Position numbers and translations under genes: made by a program
From: Cyclobacteriaceae bacterium
GTDB taxonomy: Bacteria; Bacteroidota; Bacteroidia; Cytophagales; Cyclobacteriaceae
Assembly (NCBI GenBank): GCA_020436085.1
Contig: JAGQYM010000013.1
Span: 27,390 to 91,389 of the forward strand
Length of the DNA stretch: 64,000 bases
Reading direction: 5' to 3'
The notes under the pieces: model-generated
What the model was told of the DNA's origin: nothing
The model's input: only the letters and a program-made list of their open reading frames with translations
Database searches by the model: none
Shown: piece by piece, positions 17,677-26,238 of the stretch
Numbering within the stretch: position 1 is the stretch's first letter
How the letters are laid out: every line of letters starts with the position of its first letter

Positions 17677-18126
17677 ATGACGACTATAAAATATATCTTC
17701 TCAATACTTCTTTTTGTCGGGCTTCTTGGCGTTACCGGCTGCCGGAAGAAATCGGACGACCCCGGCCCCACGGCACTAGACCTGCGGTTGGAGGAACTAA
17801 TGAATGATGGCACCAACTGGGTTCTTGGAAGCGATGGCGTAACCAAGGATGGTCTGGACGTTACAGATCAGTTTGCAGGATTTAAACTGACAATCGGCAA
17901 CAAAACCTACAGCACCGTGAATGGGCTAAGTCCTGTATGGGAACCCACAGGAACTTGGGATTTCCAAAGTGATAACCCAGATTTGATCGTACGTGATGGC
18001 TCTACTCAAGTGACCGTGAACCTTTCAACAAGTGCGTTGACTTTAATCTTCACCGCAGCCGGAGTTCCCGGAGGTAGGGTAAAGTCAGTATCTGGCGAAT
18101 ACCAGTTTCACCTGGTAAGTGAGTAA
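17677..18126 (+). CDS. Hypothetical lipoprotein downstream of ELWxxDGT gene
   Basis: This 149-residue protein has a signal peptide ending in Gly-Val-Thr-Gly-Cys, so it is a lipoprotein. The mature part contains LNDGTNWVLG-like and GTWDFQSDNPDLIVRDGS segments that suggest a small beta-barrel or lipocalin-like fold as found in many Bacteroidota lipoproteins. I do not recognise the family. It is 11 bp behind the ELWxxDGT gene and likely shares its transcript, so it may be a membrane partner for the surface protein. Its 3' side faces the 21-22-bp repeat array. Confidence 0.75.
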   Translation: MTTIKYIFSILLFVGLLGVTGCRKKSDDPGPTALDLRLEELMNDGTNWVLGSDGVTKDGLDVTDQFAGFKLTIGNKTYSTVNGLSPVWEPTGTWDFQSDNPDLIVRDGSTQVTVNLSTSALTLIFTAAGVPGGRVKSVSGEYQFHLVSE

Positions 18127-18206
18127 GTGTGTGTAATGTCAGCTGCCCTGCTTCTATTTTTTAGAGGTGGGGCGCTGACGTTCTTTGACTTGCGTCCATG
18201 ATGAAT

Positions 18207-18730
18207 GGTTAACAAGATCGCTCCCTCATCAACCATATCGTAAACACACGGTGCCATGTCAAGCAACATAGGGTACCAGGTCCTGGCTATCTGGTGGCGT
18301 ATCTGAAAGTGTATGGTACCAAGGTTAAAGTTGACGCTGGCATATCTTGTTCTATACGCAACCAGGGGTGATTGTGTATGGTACCATATCTTGTAGTGGA
18401 TGGTATCAACCCTAAAAAAAATGGTATCAAGGTGTGACATATACCCTATCAGGGGGAAGTTGTACGGTCACGGGTATTGTAGTGAGTGGTGCCAGGGGTA
18501 AAAGTGAGACAGCCAGGGTGTAAAGTGACGGAGGCTACCCCTAAAGTATACCCATGCAATTGTTGTTTGTACAGAGACATGTCATAAAGTGCGGCAGACA
18601 ATTGTTGTTTGCACACAGCCAGGGTGTAAAGTGACAGAGGCTACCCCTAAGGTATACCCACACAATTCTTGTTTGTACACAGGCATGTCATGAAGTGCGG
18701 CAGACAATTGTTGCTCGCACGCGGCCGGGT
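18207..18730. repeat. Degenerate 21-22-bp tandem array with 106-bp higher-order repeat
   Basis: The 616-bp gap between two convergent genes is filled by about 24 tandem units of 20-22 bp. Units begin near 18250, 18272, 18294, 18315, 18336, 18358, 18380, 18402, 18423, 18444, 18466, 18488, 18509, 18530, 18552, 18573, 18593, 18615, 18636, 18658, 18679 and 18699. A typical unit starts GGTACCA or GGTATCA and ends TAAAGTGAC, TTGTTTGTAC or similar. A five-unit block (18509-18614) is duplicated at 18615-18720 with about ten differences, giving a 106-bp period. Mixed 21- and 22-bp units break any reading frame, and there are no unique spacers as in CRISPR. The function is unknown. Confidence 0.85.
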
Positions 18731-18742
18731 CATCCCATGGAT

Positions 18743-19246
18743 TTAACTTCCTCCAAGCGCTCTAATTCGATCGTTAATTTCCTTTTTTCTTCTTTGAAAA
18801 TTGGATTCATCGGAGGAACTCCAGTTGTTCTTGTTTTTTCGGCTGCCTCTCACCTCCTCAAGTGAGGTAAGCTCTTGCCTCAGTCTACTGATTTCTTGTG
18901 AGCTGGCCGTGGAATTGGTATTGGTGGACGTACCCTGGCTTGTCTTTTGTTTCTCTAATTCACGATTTCGTCTTTCCATTTCCTCCTGCTGTTGAACAGT
19001 CTTTTTCCTACGCTCCAAATCCGATATTTCTTTATTGATGGCATTGGTCTTTTTGTTGTAGGCACTTTCAAAAACTGAAGTCCAGGTTCTGTTGGCCTTC
19101 ATGGTCGCTCTTTGGGAGTTCATGGTAACTTTTTCTTTCTCCAGATCGGCAATTCTTTGAGCGATCGCGCTGCTGGTGCCCTGAGAATAACCTTGCATGC
19201 AAATGGCAAACAAAGCGAGGGTGATCAAATGCCTTAAGCTATTCAT
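18743..19246 (-). CDS. Exported coiled-coil protein with internal duplication
   Basis: This 167-residue protein has a signal peptide (to about residue 22) and is otherwise mostly charged helix. Two stretches look like copies: residues 31-78 (RIADLEKEK..., NRTWTSVFESAYNKK, INKEISDLE) and 118-165 (EISRLRQEL..., KNNWSSSDESNFQRR, KEINDRIRAL), separated by a Gln/Lys-rich helix and a Ser/Thr/Asn linker. I do not recognise a family. It is likely a small periplasmic coiled-coil protein. Its stop codon lies only 12 bp from the end of the 21-22-bp repeat array. Confidence 0.75.
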   Translation of the reverse strand: MNSLRHLITLALFAICMQGYSQGTSSAIAQRIADLEKEKVTMNSQRATMKANRTWTSVFESAYNKKTNAINKEISDLERRKKTVQQQEEMERRNRELEKQKTSQGTSTNTNSTASSQEISRLRQELTSLEEVRGSRKNKNNWSSSDESNFQRRKKEINDRIRALGGS

Positions 19247-19355
19247 TATTGTGTGGTTGAGTGTATAGACAGGATAATACTAAACATAAATAATGCCAAG
19301 GCCATTACCAAGCATAGCCAGCCAGCGATTTACTTGTTCAGCAACGATTCGATCG

Positions 19356-21617
19356 TTACATCCTCTGTATACCTGCCGCCAGATCCTTACCAAACGGTTG
19401 ATCATAAAAGCGTTTGCCCGTGGCTTTGTAAAGTGCATTCGCTACCGCTGCGAAAGTTGGCGGGAACAAAGGCTCCCCAAGTCCGGTTGGGTCGATATCA
19501 TTCTTTACGAAGTGTACCTCGATGTTCTTTGGAGCCTCTTGATGGCGTATGATTCGGTACTTGTCGAAGTTGCTTTTCTGCGGAACTCCATTTTCGAAAG
19601 TAAGTTCTCCATAGAGTGCATTCCCTATGCCATCAACAATGGATCCCTCGCCCATGTTCACTGCCGCATCAGGATTCACTACAATACCACAGTCCACAGC
19701 AGCATAAACATTATGAATGAAAGGCTGTCCCTTCTCCATTGTTACATCCATCACCTGGGCCACATATGTATTGTGACAAAAGTAGGCAGACACTCCCCGA
19801 CTCACATCGGATGACGGTTGATCCCAATTGGATTTTTCCCGAACCAGATTCAATACGCCTGCGTAGCGATCAGGATCGTAGTCGTTATTTGTACCCACCG
19901 GGTTATCCTTGGCCCGTTGAAGCAATTCTAACCTAAACTCAATCGGGTCCTTGCCTGCAAGCTCAGCCAACTCATCAAGAAATGACTGCTCTGCAGCTGC
20001 CATGAAGTTAGAACGTGGTGCACGGAAGGAACCGGTGGTCAGGTTGGAGTTAATCACAAACTCTTCCGCGAGGTAGTTGTCCACAGCACCCGCTGGAAAT
20101 CGGTTCTCTTGTAACGGACTTTCTGGAATGCCACCGGTCTTCACATGAAAGGCAATGAGGTTATTGTCGGCATCGAGTGCTGCGCGATAGACTGCACTGT
20201 ATGCAGGCCGGTAAATTCCAGAGGTCATATCATCCTCACGGGTATAAATCAATTTCACAGGAGCACCAGCCTTCTGTGATATGACTGCCGCCTCAAGTAA
20301 CCAATGAGCATAAGACCTGCGACCAAACCCACCACCCAGGCGCGTCATTTTGATTTCGATTTTGTCTAGTGGCAAACCAAGACGCTCCGAAACTGCCAGT
20401 TCAGTTAATTCGGGCTTCTGTAGTGGTCCTATCAGCAGGGCCTTGTCAGCGGTTACGTCCGCGAAGAAGTTCATCGGCTCCATGCAGTTGTGCGCCAGGA
20501 ACGGAGCCCGATAGGTACGTTCCAAAACCTTAGCCGCTTTCTTGAATGCAGCCTCAGGATTACCATCTCTGCGAGCAACCTTTGCAGGCTTACTCATCAA
20601 CTTTGCGAGCGCGTCAGCGTGTGCATCAGTACTTTCTAAACCCGAAGGAACTGTCACACTTTCTGCCGGACTGCTAAAACCTTTTCTTTGGATGATGTGC
20701 GTATCGAACGGCTCCCACTCCACTTTCAACTGCTCCTTCGCTTTCATCACTTCCCACGTGCTGTTGCCCACTATGGCAACTACTTCGGGGAAAGTACAGG
20801 TATCAAAGTATTGCCGTACGTAATTGTCGTTCATTGACTTCACGGCAAAAACATCCTTTATCCCTGGCATCGATCTGGCTGCAGTGTCATCAAACGACTT
20901 GACTTTCAGTCCAAAGGCAGGCGGATGAACGATCATGGCGATGAGCATGCCCTCACGTTGTGTATCCATGCCAAACAAAGGCTTGCCTGTTACGATTTTT
21001 AGGGCATCCACATTCTTCTTTGATGTGCCAATGAGCTTGAAGTCTTTGGTTTCTTCTAATGTAACTTCTTCAGGTACCTCAAGACCCGCTGCAGCAGCGG
21101 CCATACTTCCGTACCCGGCTGACTTTCCACTAGCCTTATGATAGAGCTTCCCCGATTCAGTAGTCACCTCTTCCACTGGCACCTGCCACGACTGGGCGGC
21201 TGCTTGGCGAAGCATGTACCGTGCAGTAGCTCCCGCAGTTCGCAGACTCTTCCATCCTAGCCTCAGGGCCTGACTGCCACCGATGAACTGCCGCGTAAAA
21301 TATTTGGTATCCAGATCAGCCTGTTCAACAACTACATTTTTCCATTCTACATCCAACTCTTCTGCCACGATCATCGGCATGGAAGTTTTCACATTCTGAC
21401 CACCTTCAGGATTAGGCGACATGATCGTCACCACACCGTTTTCACCGATCTTGATGTAGCCATTGAGTTGAAACCATTCTTCAGGCATAGCCAGCGCCTC
21501 TTCAGTCGAAGGCTTGCACCCCGCCAGCCAACTGAAGCTAAGCATCATACCGCCACCTGCGAGTGCGGATACTTTGAGAAATGATCTCCTGTTGATGGAT
21601 GTGCTAGCAACTGACAT
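19356..21617 (-). CDS. Xanthine dehydrogenase-family molybdopterin-binding subunit, TAT-exported
   Basis: The 753-residue protein carries a twin-arginine signal (NRRSFLKVSALAGGG) ending in a Cys, so it is exported folded and may be lipidated. The body resembles the large subunit of isoquinoline 1-oxidoreductase-type aldehyde dehydrogenases (IorB): EGGQNVKTSMPMIVAEEL, GGSQALRLGWKSLR, MTRLGGGFGRRSYAHWLLEAA (Mo-cofactor loop), GSFRAPRSNFMAAAEQSFLDE, and the GLGEPLFPP segment with the catalytic Glu near residue 715. These enzymes hydroxylate aldehydes or N-heterocycles using water, normally with a separate [2Fe-2S] subunit. No such subunit gene is adjacent here: both neighbours are unrelated. Confidence 0.92.
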   Translation of the reverse strand: MSVASTSINRRSFLKVSALAGGGMMLSFSWLAGCKPSTEEALAMPEEWFQLNGYIKIGENGVVTIMSPNPEGGQNVKTSMPMIVAEELDVEWKNVVVEQADLDTKYFTRQFIGGSQALRLGWKSLRTAGATARYMLRQAAAQSWQVPVEEVTTESGKLYHKASGKSAGYGSMAAAAAGLEVPEEVTLEETKDFKLIGTSKKNVDALKIVTGKPLFGMDTQREGMLIAMIVHPPAFGLKVKSFDDTAARSMPGIKDVFAVKSMNDNYVRQYFDTCTFPEVVAIVGNSTWEVMKAKEQLKVEWEPFDTHIIQRKGFSSPAESVTVPSGLESTDAHADALAKLMSKPAKVARRDGNPEAAFKKAAKVLERTYRAPFLAHNCMEPMNFFADVTADKALLIGPLQKPELTELAVSERLGLPLDKIEIKMTRLGGGFGRRSYAHWLLEAAVISQKAGAPVKLIYTREDDMTSGIYRPAYSAVYRAALDADNNLIAFHVKTGGIPESPLQENRFPAGAVDNYLAEEFVINSNLTTGSFRAPRSNFMAAAEQSFLDELAELAGKDPIEFRLELLQRAKDNPVGTNNDYDPDRYAGVLNLVREKSNWDQPSSDVSRGVSAYFCHNTYVAQVMDVTMEKGQPFIHNVYAAVDCGIVVNPDAAVNMGEGSIVDGIGNALYGELTFENGVPQKSNFDKYRIIRHQEAPKNIEVHFVKNDIDPTGLGEPLFPPTFAAVANALYKATGKRFYDQPFGKDLAAGIQRM

Positions 21618-21713
21618 TTCGAATAAATAATTAGGTGAGTCAGTTAAAGTTACGAAATGAGAGTCTAAACGAGCAGCTAATAATCAGTAAATTGATCTTT
21701 CAAAATCAGCGTT

Positions 21714-22952
21714 ATGCACAAATCTCAATTCCTCGCAGTGGCAGTACTGCTAGTCAATATCTCTGCGATAAATTTTAATCTGCTTGCACAAACTACCGAG
21801 TCAGTCATGGTACACGAGGTGCCTGCTGAAAATGGTTCATACACAGTCACTCCCAAAGTTCCAGCAGATGGAAAGGTGCCCATTGGTACCGTGCTAACGG
21901 TAAAAGCGAAACCATCGACAGGATACAGCCTCGATGCAGTGTACTACACAGTAAAAGGCGGCATGTGGGGTACGTTAAGCTATGAGAACTTCACTCCTAC
22001 TATGAAGATCACTGTAGATAAAGAGATGTGGCTAGGCGCGACATTCATTCAAAAGTCATTGGTCAATAACATAAACGTAACCCACGATGTCGTGTACGCC
22101 AAGCCCGGTAAGAAACCACTCAAGTATGATGTATACTCACCGAAAGGTGCGCGCAATCTTCCCTGTATTGTTATTATCCATGGCGGTGGCTGGTCATCCA
22201 ATAATGAAGACATTATGCGCGGCCTGGCACGCGAACTTGCACAAGGCGGACATTATGTTGTGTTCAGCATAGACTACCGTTGGGTAAATAAACTGGATGG
22301 TGACGAACAGCCCACGTCCATGCATCACCTGATTGAAGATGTCTTTGGTGCGATCGCTCACATCCAGGAAAATGCTACGCGTTATGGAGCAGATCCGAAT
22401 CGCATAGGCGTGACGGGAGATAGTGCAGGTGGCCACCTGTCTGAAGCTGCAGCCCTACTCTGCACCATGATTGGTGATGGTGGGTTTAGCGAACAAGCAG
22501 GTGTGTTTGAATACCGTCCCACCTATATGCCTAAGGGGAAGTCTGTAGATCAGGTTCGCGCAGAAATTACCAATGCAGTCAGAGCCGTAGCGCCAAGTTA
22601 CGGACCGTCAGATGCCCGAGACTTCAAGATGTTTATCACACAAACGAGCGAGGAATATTATGATGCTGTTTCACCTGTCAAGCACATTCCTGATGTGACG
22701 GACCGGAGTGTGCCACATTTCATCGTACGGGGCGACCAAGACAACACCGTGCCCCATCAAGCAGTGCAATCTTATGTGGATGTACTAAAAGCCAAAGGAC
22801 AACCAGTGGAATACATTCTGGTAGAAGGTGCTGGTCACGCTTTCTTTGATTGGAAGCCCGATGCAGAAACGAGGGGAACCTTCGAGAAGTACGGTGTAAA
22901 GTATGCGGGCGAGATGAGGGAGTTCTTTGACGGGGTGTTTGGGAGAGATTGA
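21714..22952 (+). CDS. Alpha/beta hydrolase (esterase) with N-terminal beta-repeat domain
   Basis: This 412-residue protein has a signal peptide (to about residue 25), then a small domain (residues 30-105) with the pattern VTPKVPADGKVPIGTVLTVKAKPSTGYSLDAVYY-like, resembling divergent InlB B-repeats. The catalytic domain (about 120-412) shows the oxyanion motif HGGGWSSNN, the nucleophile elbow GDSAGGHLSEAAALL (Ser in GDSAG), an Asp in VRGDQDNTVP and a His in EGAGHAFF. The family covers secreted esterases, including carbohydrate and feruloyl esterases. The gene is divergent from the molybdopterin dehydrogenase gene. Confidence 0.9.
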   Translation: MHKSQFLAVAVLLVNISAINFNLLAQTTESVMVHEVPAENGSYTVTPKVPADGKVPIGTVLTVKAKPSTGYSLDAVYYTVKGGMWGTLSYENFTPTMKITVDKEMWLGATFIQKSLVNNINVTHDVVYAKPGKKPLKYDVYSPKGARNLPCIVIIHGGGWSSNNEDIMRGLARELAQGGHYVVFSIDYRWVNKLDGDEQPTSMHHLIEDVFGAIAHIQENATRYGADPNRIGVTGDSAGGHLSEAAALLCTMIGDGGFSEQAGVFEYRPTYMPKGKSVDQVRAEITNAVRAVAPSYGPSDARDFKMFITQTSEEYYDAVSPVKHIPDVTDRSVPHFIVRGDQDNTVPHQAVQSYVDVLKAKGQPVEYILVEGAGHAFFDWKPDAETRGTFEKYGVKYAGEMREFFDGVFGRD

Positions 22953-22987
22953 TATAAATAAACTTTGTTTGCACCAACTGGACCTAT

Positions 22988-23359
22988 TCAATTGATAGCG
23001 TTCCCAAGCCTGAACAAAAAAGACTTTCCATTTCGAATCACGTTCAGAGTATCATTACCTTTCTTTTTGATTAAACTATCCCCCCTTAACAAAAATAAGT
23101 GCAAGTCCGAAGGCTCATAGGCATTGTTACGGGCAAAACCGATAGTACATTTTTGATCATTGGAAAATGTAACTCGGGATACACTCCGAATTTGAGTTAA
23201 AGCAACAATCTTTGAGTTAACTGAATCTTCAATTCCGATCCCAGGATATTTCATGTCTTCCGCTTTGGCAAACAAATACGCCCGATAACTAAAAGCAACA
23301 AACAATACAACACAGACAACTAACACAGCGAAGACAAACCTTAAGTACATCCTTTGCAT
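22988..23359 (-). CDS. Hypothetical membrane-anchored protein
   Basis: This 123-residue protein has one N-terminal hydrophobic span (about residues 6-25, FVFAVLVVCVVLFVAFSY) and a C-terminal domain of about 90 residues with no motif I know. It begins 3 bp after the stop codon of the S41 peptidase gene, so it is surely in the same transcript and is the last gene of an apparent four-gene operon running from 26135 to 22988. Confidence 0.65.
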   Translation of the reverse strand: MQRMYLRFVFAVLVVCVVLFVAFSYRAYLFAKAEDMKYPGIGIEDSVNSKIVALTQIRSVSRVTFSNDQKCTIGFARNNAYEPSDLHLFLLRGDSLIKKKGNDTLNVIRNGKSFLFRLGNAIN

Positions 23360-23362
23360 AAG

Positions 23363-24775
23363 CTACCGAAATAAACTTAAAACGAAATTTAGCTCAGTAT
23401 CAACACCTCCAAAATAGTCTTTAGTGTTGGAAGTCACGTTGAAGTCTGGAATAACCCCTCTCCCGGTGTCAACGTCAACCGCATACCCAAATTTCCTCAG
23501 AGGAATATAAACCTGGATACCAGAATTGGGTAATGTAAGAACAACAGGAACTCCTGCTGAGAATCCAGTAAAATTGTCTCTGTTCTCGCGACCTGCTATT
23601 AGTCCTCGTTTGTTGGACTTTATCTGAGTGGCAAACGCGCCAGCTGCTGAACCAGTTTGCTCATTGATCATCACTATTACTTCGCCCTCGAAATTTTTTG
23701 GGTTGGGCTTCACTTCAGCAAGAGAAAAGTGATCGGTCAGTTGGACACTTCCATTATTTCGAGTGATTTGCTTTGAATTTATCTTATCTAACCGCGCGGC
23801 AGCTTGGTAGTTGGTATATTCTAGGTACGTGGGCTTATCAATTGTTGCTACCTCGACAGACTTTGCAAATTTGAACGATTTGTCGGCAATATAGGAGTAT
23901 AGTAGTATTGCGTTCTTCAACTCTCCTCCACCGTTGTTACGCAAGTCTATAGTCAATCTCTTCACATTCAATTTTTCAAGTTTGGCAAATGAGTCCCTTA
24001 AGAAATTATTAAAAGTCTTTTTGGTTCCCTCGGCAGCTGCCAAATTGTTAAATGAACCAATCTTCAGGTATGCCCCTTGAAGACTATCGATGAAGTGAAT
24101 ATTCCATGGAAAATGATTTGTCTCAGAATATTTAGCCCAGTATTCAGGTGCTTCAATTCCAGGCAGCGCCTCAGTTATATTCTTCCCACTAGAAGGATCG
24201 AACAGATCCAATTTGAACTCCTTTGGTTGGCCAATTATGATGTTGTAGTAATAAGATAGATCATCCTCGACAGCAGCTTTATACCGAGCATCATCGTTGA
24301 ACCCATCCATCGAAACATATGGGACTATCTGTCTTACTAATTCGCCAATTGGCACGTCATTTATTCTGGTAATCTGTAAGCCCCTTAGACGATTATCCGT
24401 TGATGAAAAGTCGTTCCTGATGAAAACACTTTTATCAAACTCGATAAGCCTTAAGGGCATAAGTTTACTTTGCCTTAAAAAGCCATCTGGAGGTTTAATC
24501 ACAGTGTGACCATTTCTTATTGAGGTGACGATAAGTGAAGCCTGCCTGTAAAATTTGATAACAGTTAGCTCGGAACCCAACGATCTCTCAACGCTGTCAA
24601 CAACTTGCTCAAATTTCTCTTTTGGAGTATACCTATAGATGTCCGGATGCAACTCAACCAAAGTTGTTTTCAGTATCGTCAGGTCTTCTTTCAGTCGATC
24701 GCTGGAAACCCTAAGTATATCTTGTCCAGATGCTGCATGACACAGCATGATGAAAACGATTGTTAGTAACCTCAT
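23363..24775 (-). CDS. S41 family peptidase (C-terminal processing type)
   Basis: The 470-residue protein has a signal peptide (to residue 17) and the S41 layout: an N-terminal helical region (LVELHPDIYRYTPKEKFEQVVDSVE), a PDZ-like part, and the catalytic domain with LTIDLRNNGGGELKNAILLYSYIA, VMINEQTGSAAGAFATQIKSNKRGLIAGREN (Ser in GSAAG) and GRGVIPDF. Tail-specific proteases of this family cleave periplasmic substrates. The protein is clearly related to the second S41 gene at 40563-41981. It lies between a TPR protein gene (35 bp upstream) and a small membrane protein gene (3 bp downstream). Codon use looks AT-richer than in flanking genes. Confidence 0.9.
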   Translation of the reverse strand: MRLLTIVFIMLCHAASGQDILRVSSDRLKEDLTILKTTLVELHPDIYRYTPKEKFEQVVDSVERSLGSELTVIKFYRQASLIVTSIRNGHTVIKPPDGFLRQSKLMPLRLIEFDKSVFIRNDFSSTDNRLRGLQITRINDVPIGELVRQIVPYVSMDGFNDDARYKAAVEDDLSYYYNIIIGQPKEFKLDLFDPSSGKNITEALPGIEAPEYWAKYSETNHFPWNIHFIDSLQGAYLKIGSFNNLAAAEGTKKTFNNFLRDSFAKLEKLNVKRLTIDLRNNGGGELKNAILLYSYIADKSFKFAKSVEVATIDKPTYLEYTNYQAAARLDKINSKQITRNNGSVQLTDHFSLAEVKPNPKNFEGEVIVMINEQTGSAAGAFATQIKSNKRGLIAGRENRDNFTGFSAGVPVVLTLPNSGIQVYIPLRKFGYAVDVDTGRGVIPDFNVTSNTKDYFGGVDTELNFVLSLFR

Positions 24776-24810
24776 TAAAAATGAAACGCTTTCATGATGA
24801 GATAATTTTC

Positions 24811-25626
24811 CTAGTCGAAATCCTGCAACTCCCTTTCAATATCTGCTATAAACACTTGATCCATTGGATGTGTATAGGGATCAAATCTCTTATACCCTTT
24901 TTGGTAGTAAGCTCTGGCCTTTTCCAAATTGCTTTTACTCTTAGCAATCATACCTTGCTTTTTATACAGCAGTCCCAGGTAGTAATAGTTGTCTGGCAGA
25001 TACTCGCTATACTGGATGGATTTGTTTAGCAACTCTATCGCACCTCCAACGTCACCAACTTCCATCTTTATAATCCCCAAATGCAAATAATCATACGGCA
25101 TCGGAGAATATTCAGGTTTGGAAAGTTGACTTTCAATAATATCAATTGCCTTCTGTCTATCTCCGATTCCCTTATAACACAGCGCTTTCACTATTTCAAG
25201 ATGGTAATCTCCATTCATTGAATAGCCAATGTCATCACCCATCACAGATTCTAATTTTTCCAAATCCATTAGCGAACCACGGTAGTCTCGAAGAAACTGG
25301 TACTTGCACCACCCCCGATAGCCAAGGTGTGCAATTGGGTTTAGCTCAACTGCTTTGTCAATTAATTTTTTCCAGGTAGCAAATTCTCCCCGTTTTAAGT
25401 AGGGAACCGATTTTTCGAAATAGGCATAATCAAAGCTCGGACAAAGCTCAATTGCTGCATCGAAGTCTTTTTGCGATTGCCTGGAGCCTTGAGGCCCTGT
25501 AGCCCGTATTGACAAAAGACAAGCTGTATAACATGGTTCGTTGCTTGACTTATAAATCTCGCAGTTGGGCTGTGAAATGGCATAAACGGGAATACTCAAT
25601 GCGGCAACGATCAAAATCAACCTCAT
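24811..25626 (-). CDS. Exported TPR-repeat protein
   Basis: This 271-residue protein has a signal peptide (ending about Ser-Gln-Pro-Asn) and TPR helices across most of its length, seen in FDYAYFEKSVPYLKRGE, PYDYLHLGIIKMEVGDVGGAIELLNKSI and LPDNYYYLGLLYKKQGMIAKSKSNLEKA. The N-terminal part carries several Cys (residues about 22-40, 57). TPR proteins act as scaffolds. Its ATG overlaps the upstream lipoprotein stop by four bases (ATGA), and the S41 peptidase follows after 35 bp, so the three are likely a unit. Confidence 0.8.
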   Translation of the reverse strand: MRLILIVAALSIPVYAISQPNCEIYKSSNEPCYTACLLSIRATGPQGSRQSQKDFDAAIELCPSFDYAYFEKSVPYLKRGEFATWKKLIDKAVELNPIAHLGYRGWCKYQFLRDYRGSLMDLEKLESVMGDDIGYSMNGDYHLEIVKALCYKGIGDRQKAIDIIESQLSKPEYSPMPYDYLHLGIIKMEVGDVGGAIELLNKSIQYSEYLPDNYYYLGLLYKKQGMIAKSKSNLEKARAYYQKGYKRFDPYTHPMDQVFIADIERELQDFD

Positions 25627-26135
25627 GGCAAAACCTCAATTAGTTTCCCCCTCTCGATCTTGAAAGTCAGATATTGGTAATAATCGAACACTCTACCATC
25701 GTATTCTCCGACAACCCACCCATCCAGTTGCCTTGTTGCTTTTAGCAATTTGGAAGTTAGATCAGCACTAAACTCTCTCTCGCTATAGCCCTGATCAATT
25801 CCCAATACCCTGAACCTTCCTGTCTTTCCACCGCAGTTGACTACAAATCGGAGCGTTAAGTATCCTGTGTCGTCAGAAGCTCCAGAAATAGGAACCGACT
25901 TTAGAAAATACTCATTGATGGCTGGTTTTTCACCTTTGTATTGGAGGCCCTTTCCGAAATTATAGTACTGGAGAACTCGTTCTTCATCACATAACTTGAA
26001 ACTGGGATCATCCACTTCAGGATCAAAGGTAATGTCTCCAACTTGGAGTGGATATTCAAAGTCCGTCTTGGTAGCGTTTTGTCCACATGAGCAAAGTGCT
26101 ATTAGAATGATATGAATGAAGATAAATTGCTTCAA
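25623..26135 (-). CDS. Lipoprotein with TonB C-terminal-like domain
   Basis: This 170-residue protein has a signal peptide ending in Leu-Cys-Ser-Cys, a lipoprotein signal. Residues about 95-168 (GYLTLRFVVNCGGKTGRFRVLGIDQGYSEREFSADL, then GWVVGEYDGRVFDYYQYLTFKI) follow the strand-helix-strand order of the TonB C-terminal domain, which in Bacteroidota also occurs in non-energising proteins. There is no TonB membrane helix or proline-rich spacer. It is the first gene of the four-gene operon with TPR, S41 and membrane proteins. Confidence 0.65.
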   Translation of the reverse strand: MKQFIFIHIILIALCSCGQNATKTDFEYPLQVGDITFDPEVDDPSFKLCDEERVLQYYNFGKGLQYKGEKPAINEYFLKSVPISGASDDTGYLTLRFVVNCGGKTGRFRVLGIDQGYSEREFSADLTSKLLKATRQLDGWVVGEYDGRVFDYYQYLTFKIERGKLIEVLP

Positions 26136-26180
26136 GCAGTGGTGGTTTTCTTACAATATAGAAAATACCTACACCAAAAC

Positions 26181-26210
26181 CCAAACAAAAAAGCCCCTTG
26201 GGCGGGGCTT
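26181..26210 (-). terminator. Rho-independent terminator after the GH3 gene
   Basis: A stem of AAGCCCC with GGGGCTT (26191-26210) is followed on the minus strand by a run of six T then GTTTGG. It lies 29 bp past the stop of the GH3 glucosidase gene. Four T residues on the plus-strand side mean it could also act weakly in the other direction. Confidence 0.7.
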
Positions 26211-26238
26211 TTGAGGCTGTCAAATGACTTAATCAAAA

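Noticed and set aside
18108-18440. Open frame of 110 codons on the minus strand over the repeat array, with a partial heptad pattern (VDTIHYKI, DTIFFRV)
   Set aside because: It is created by the 21-bp period; 22-bp units break the heptad, it overlaps the lipoprotein gene end, and it resembles no family.
18207-18730. CRISPR array
   Set aside because: Units abut without unique spacers, they are degenerate, and no cas gene is in the window.
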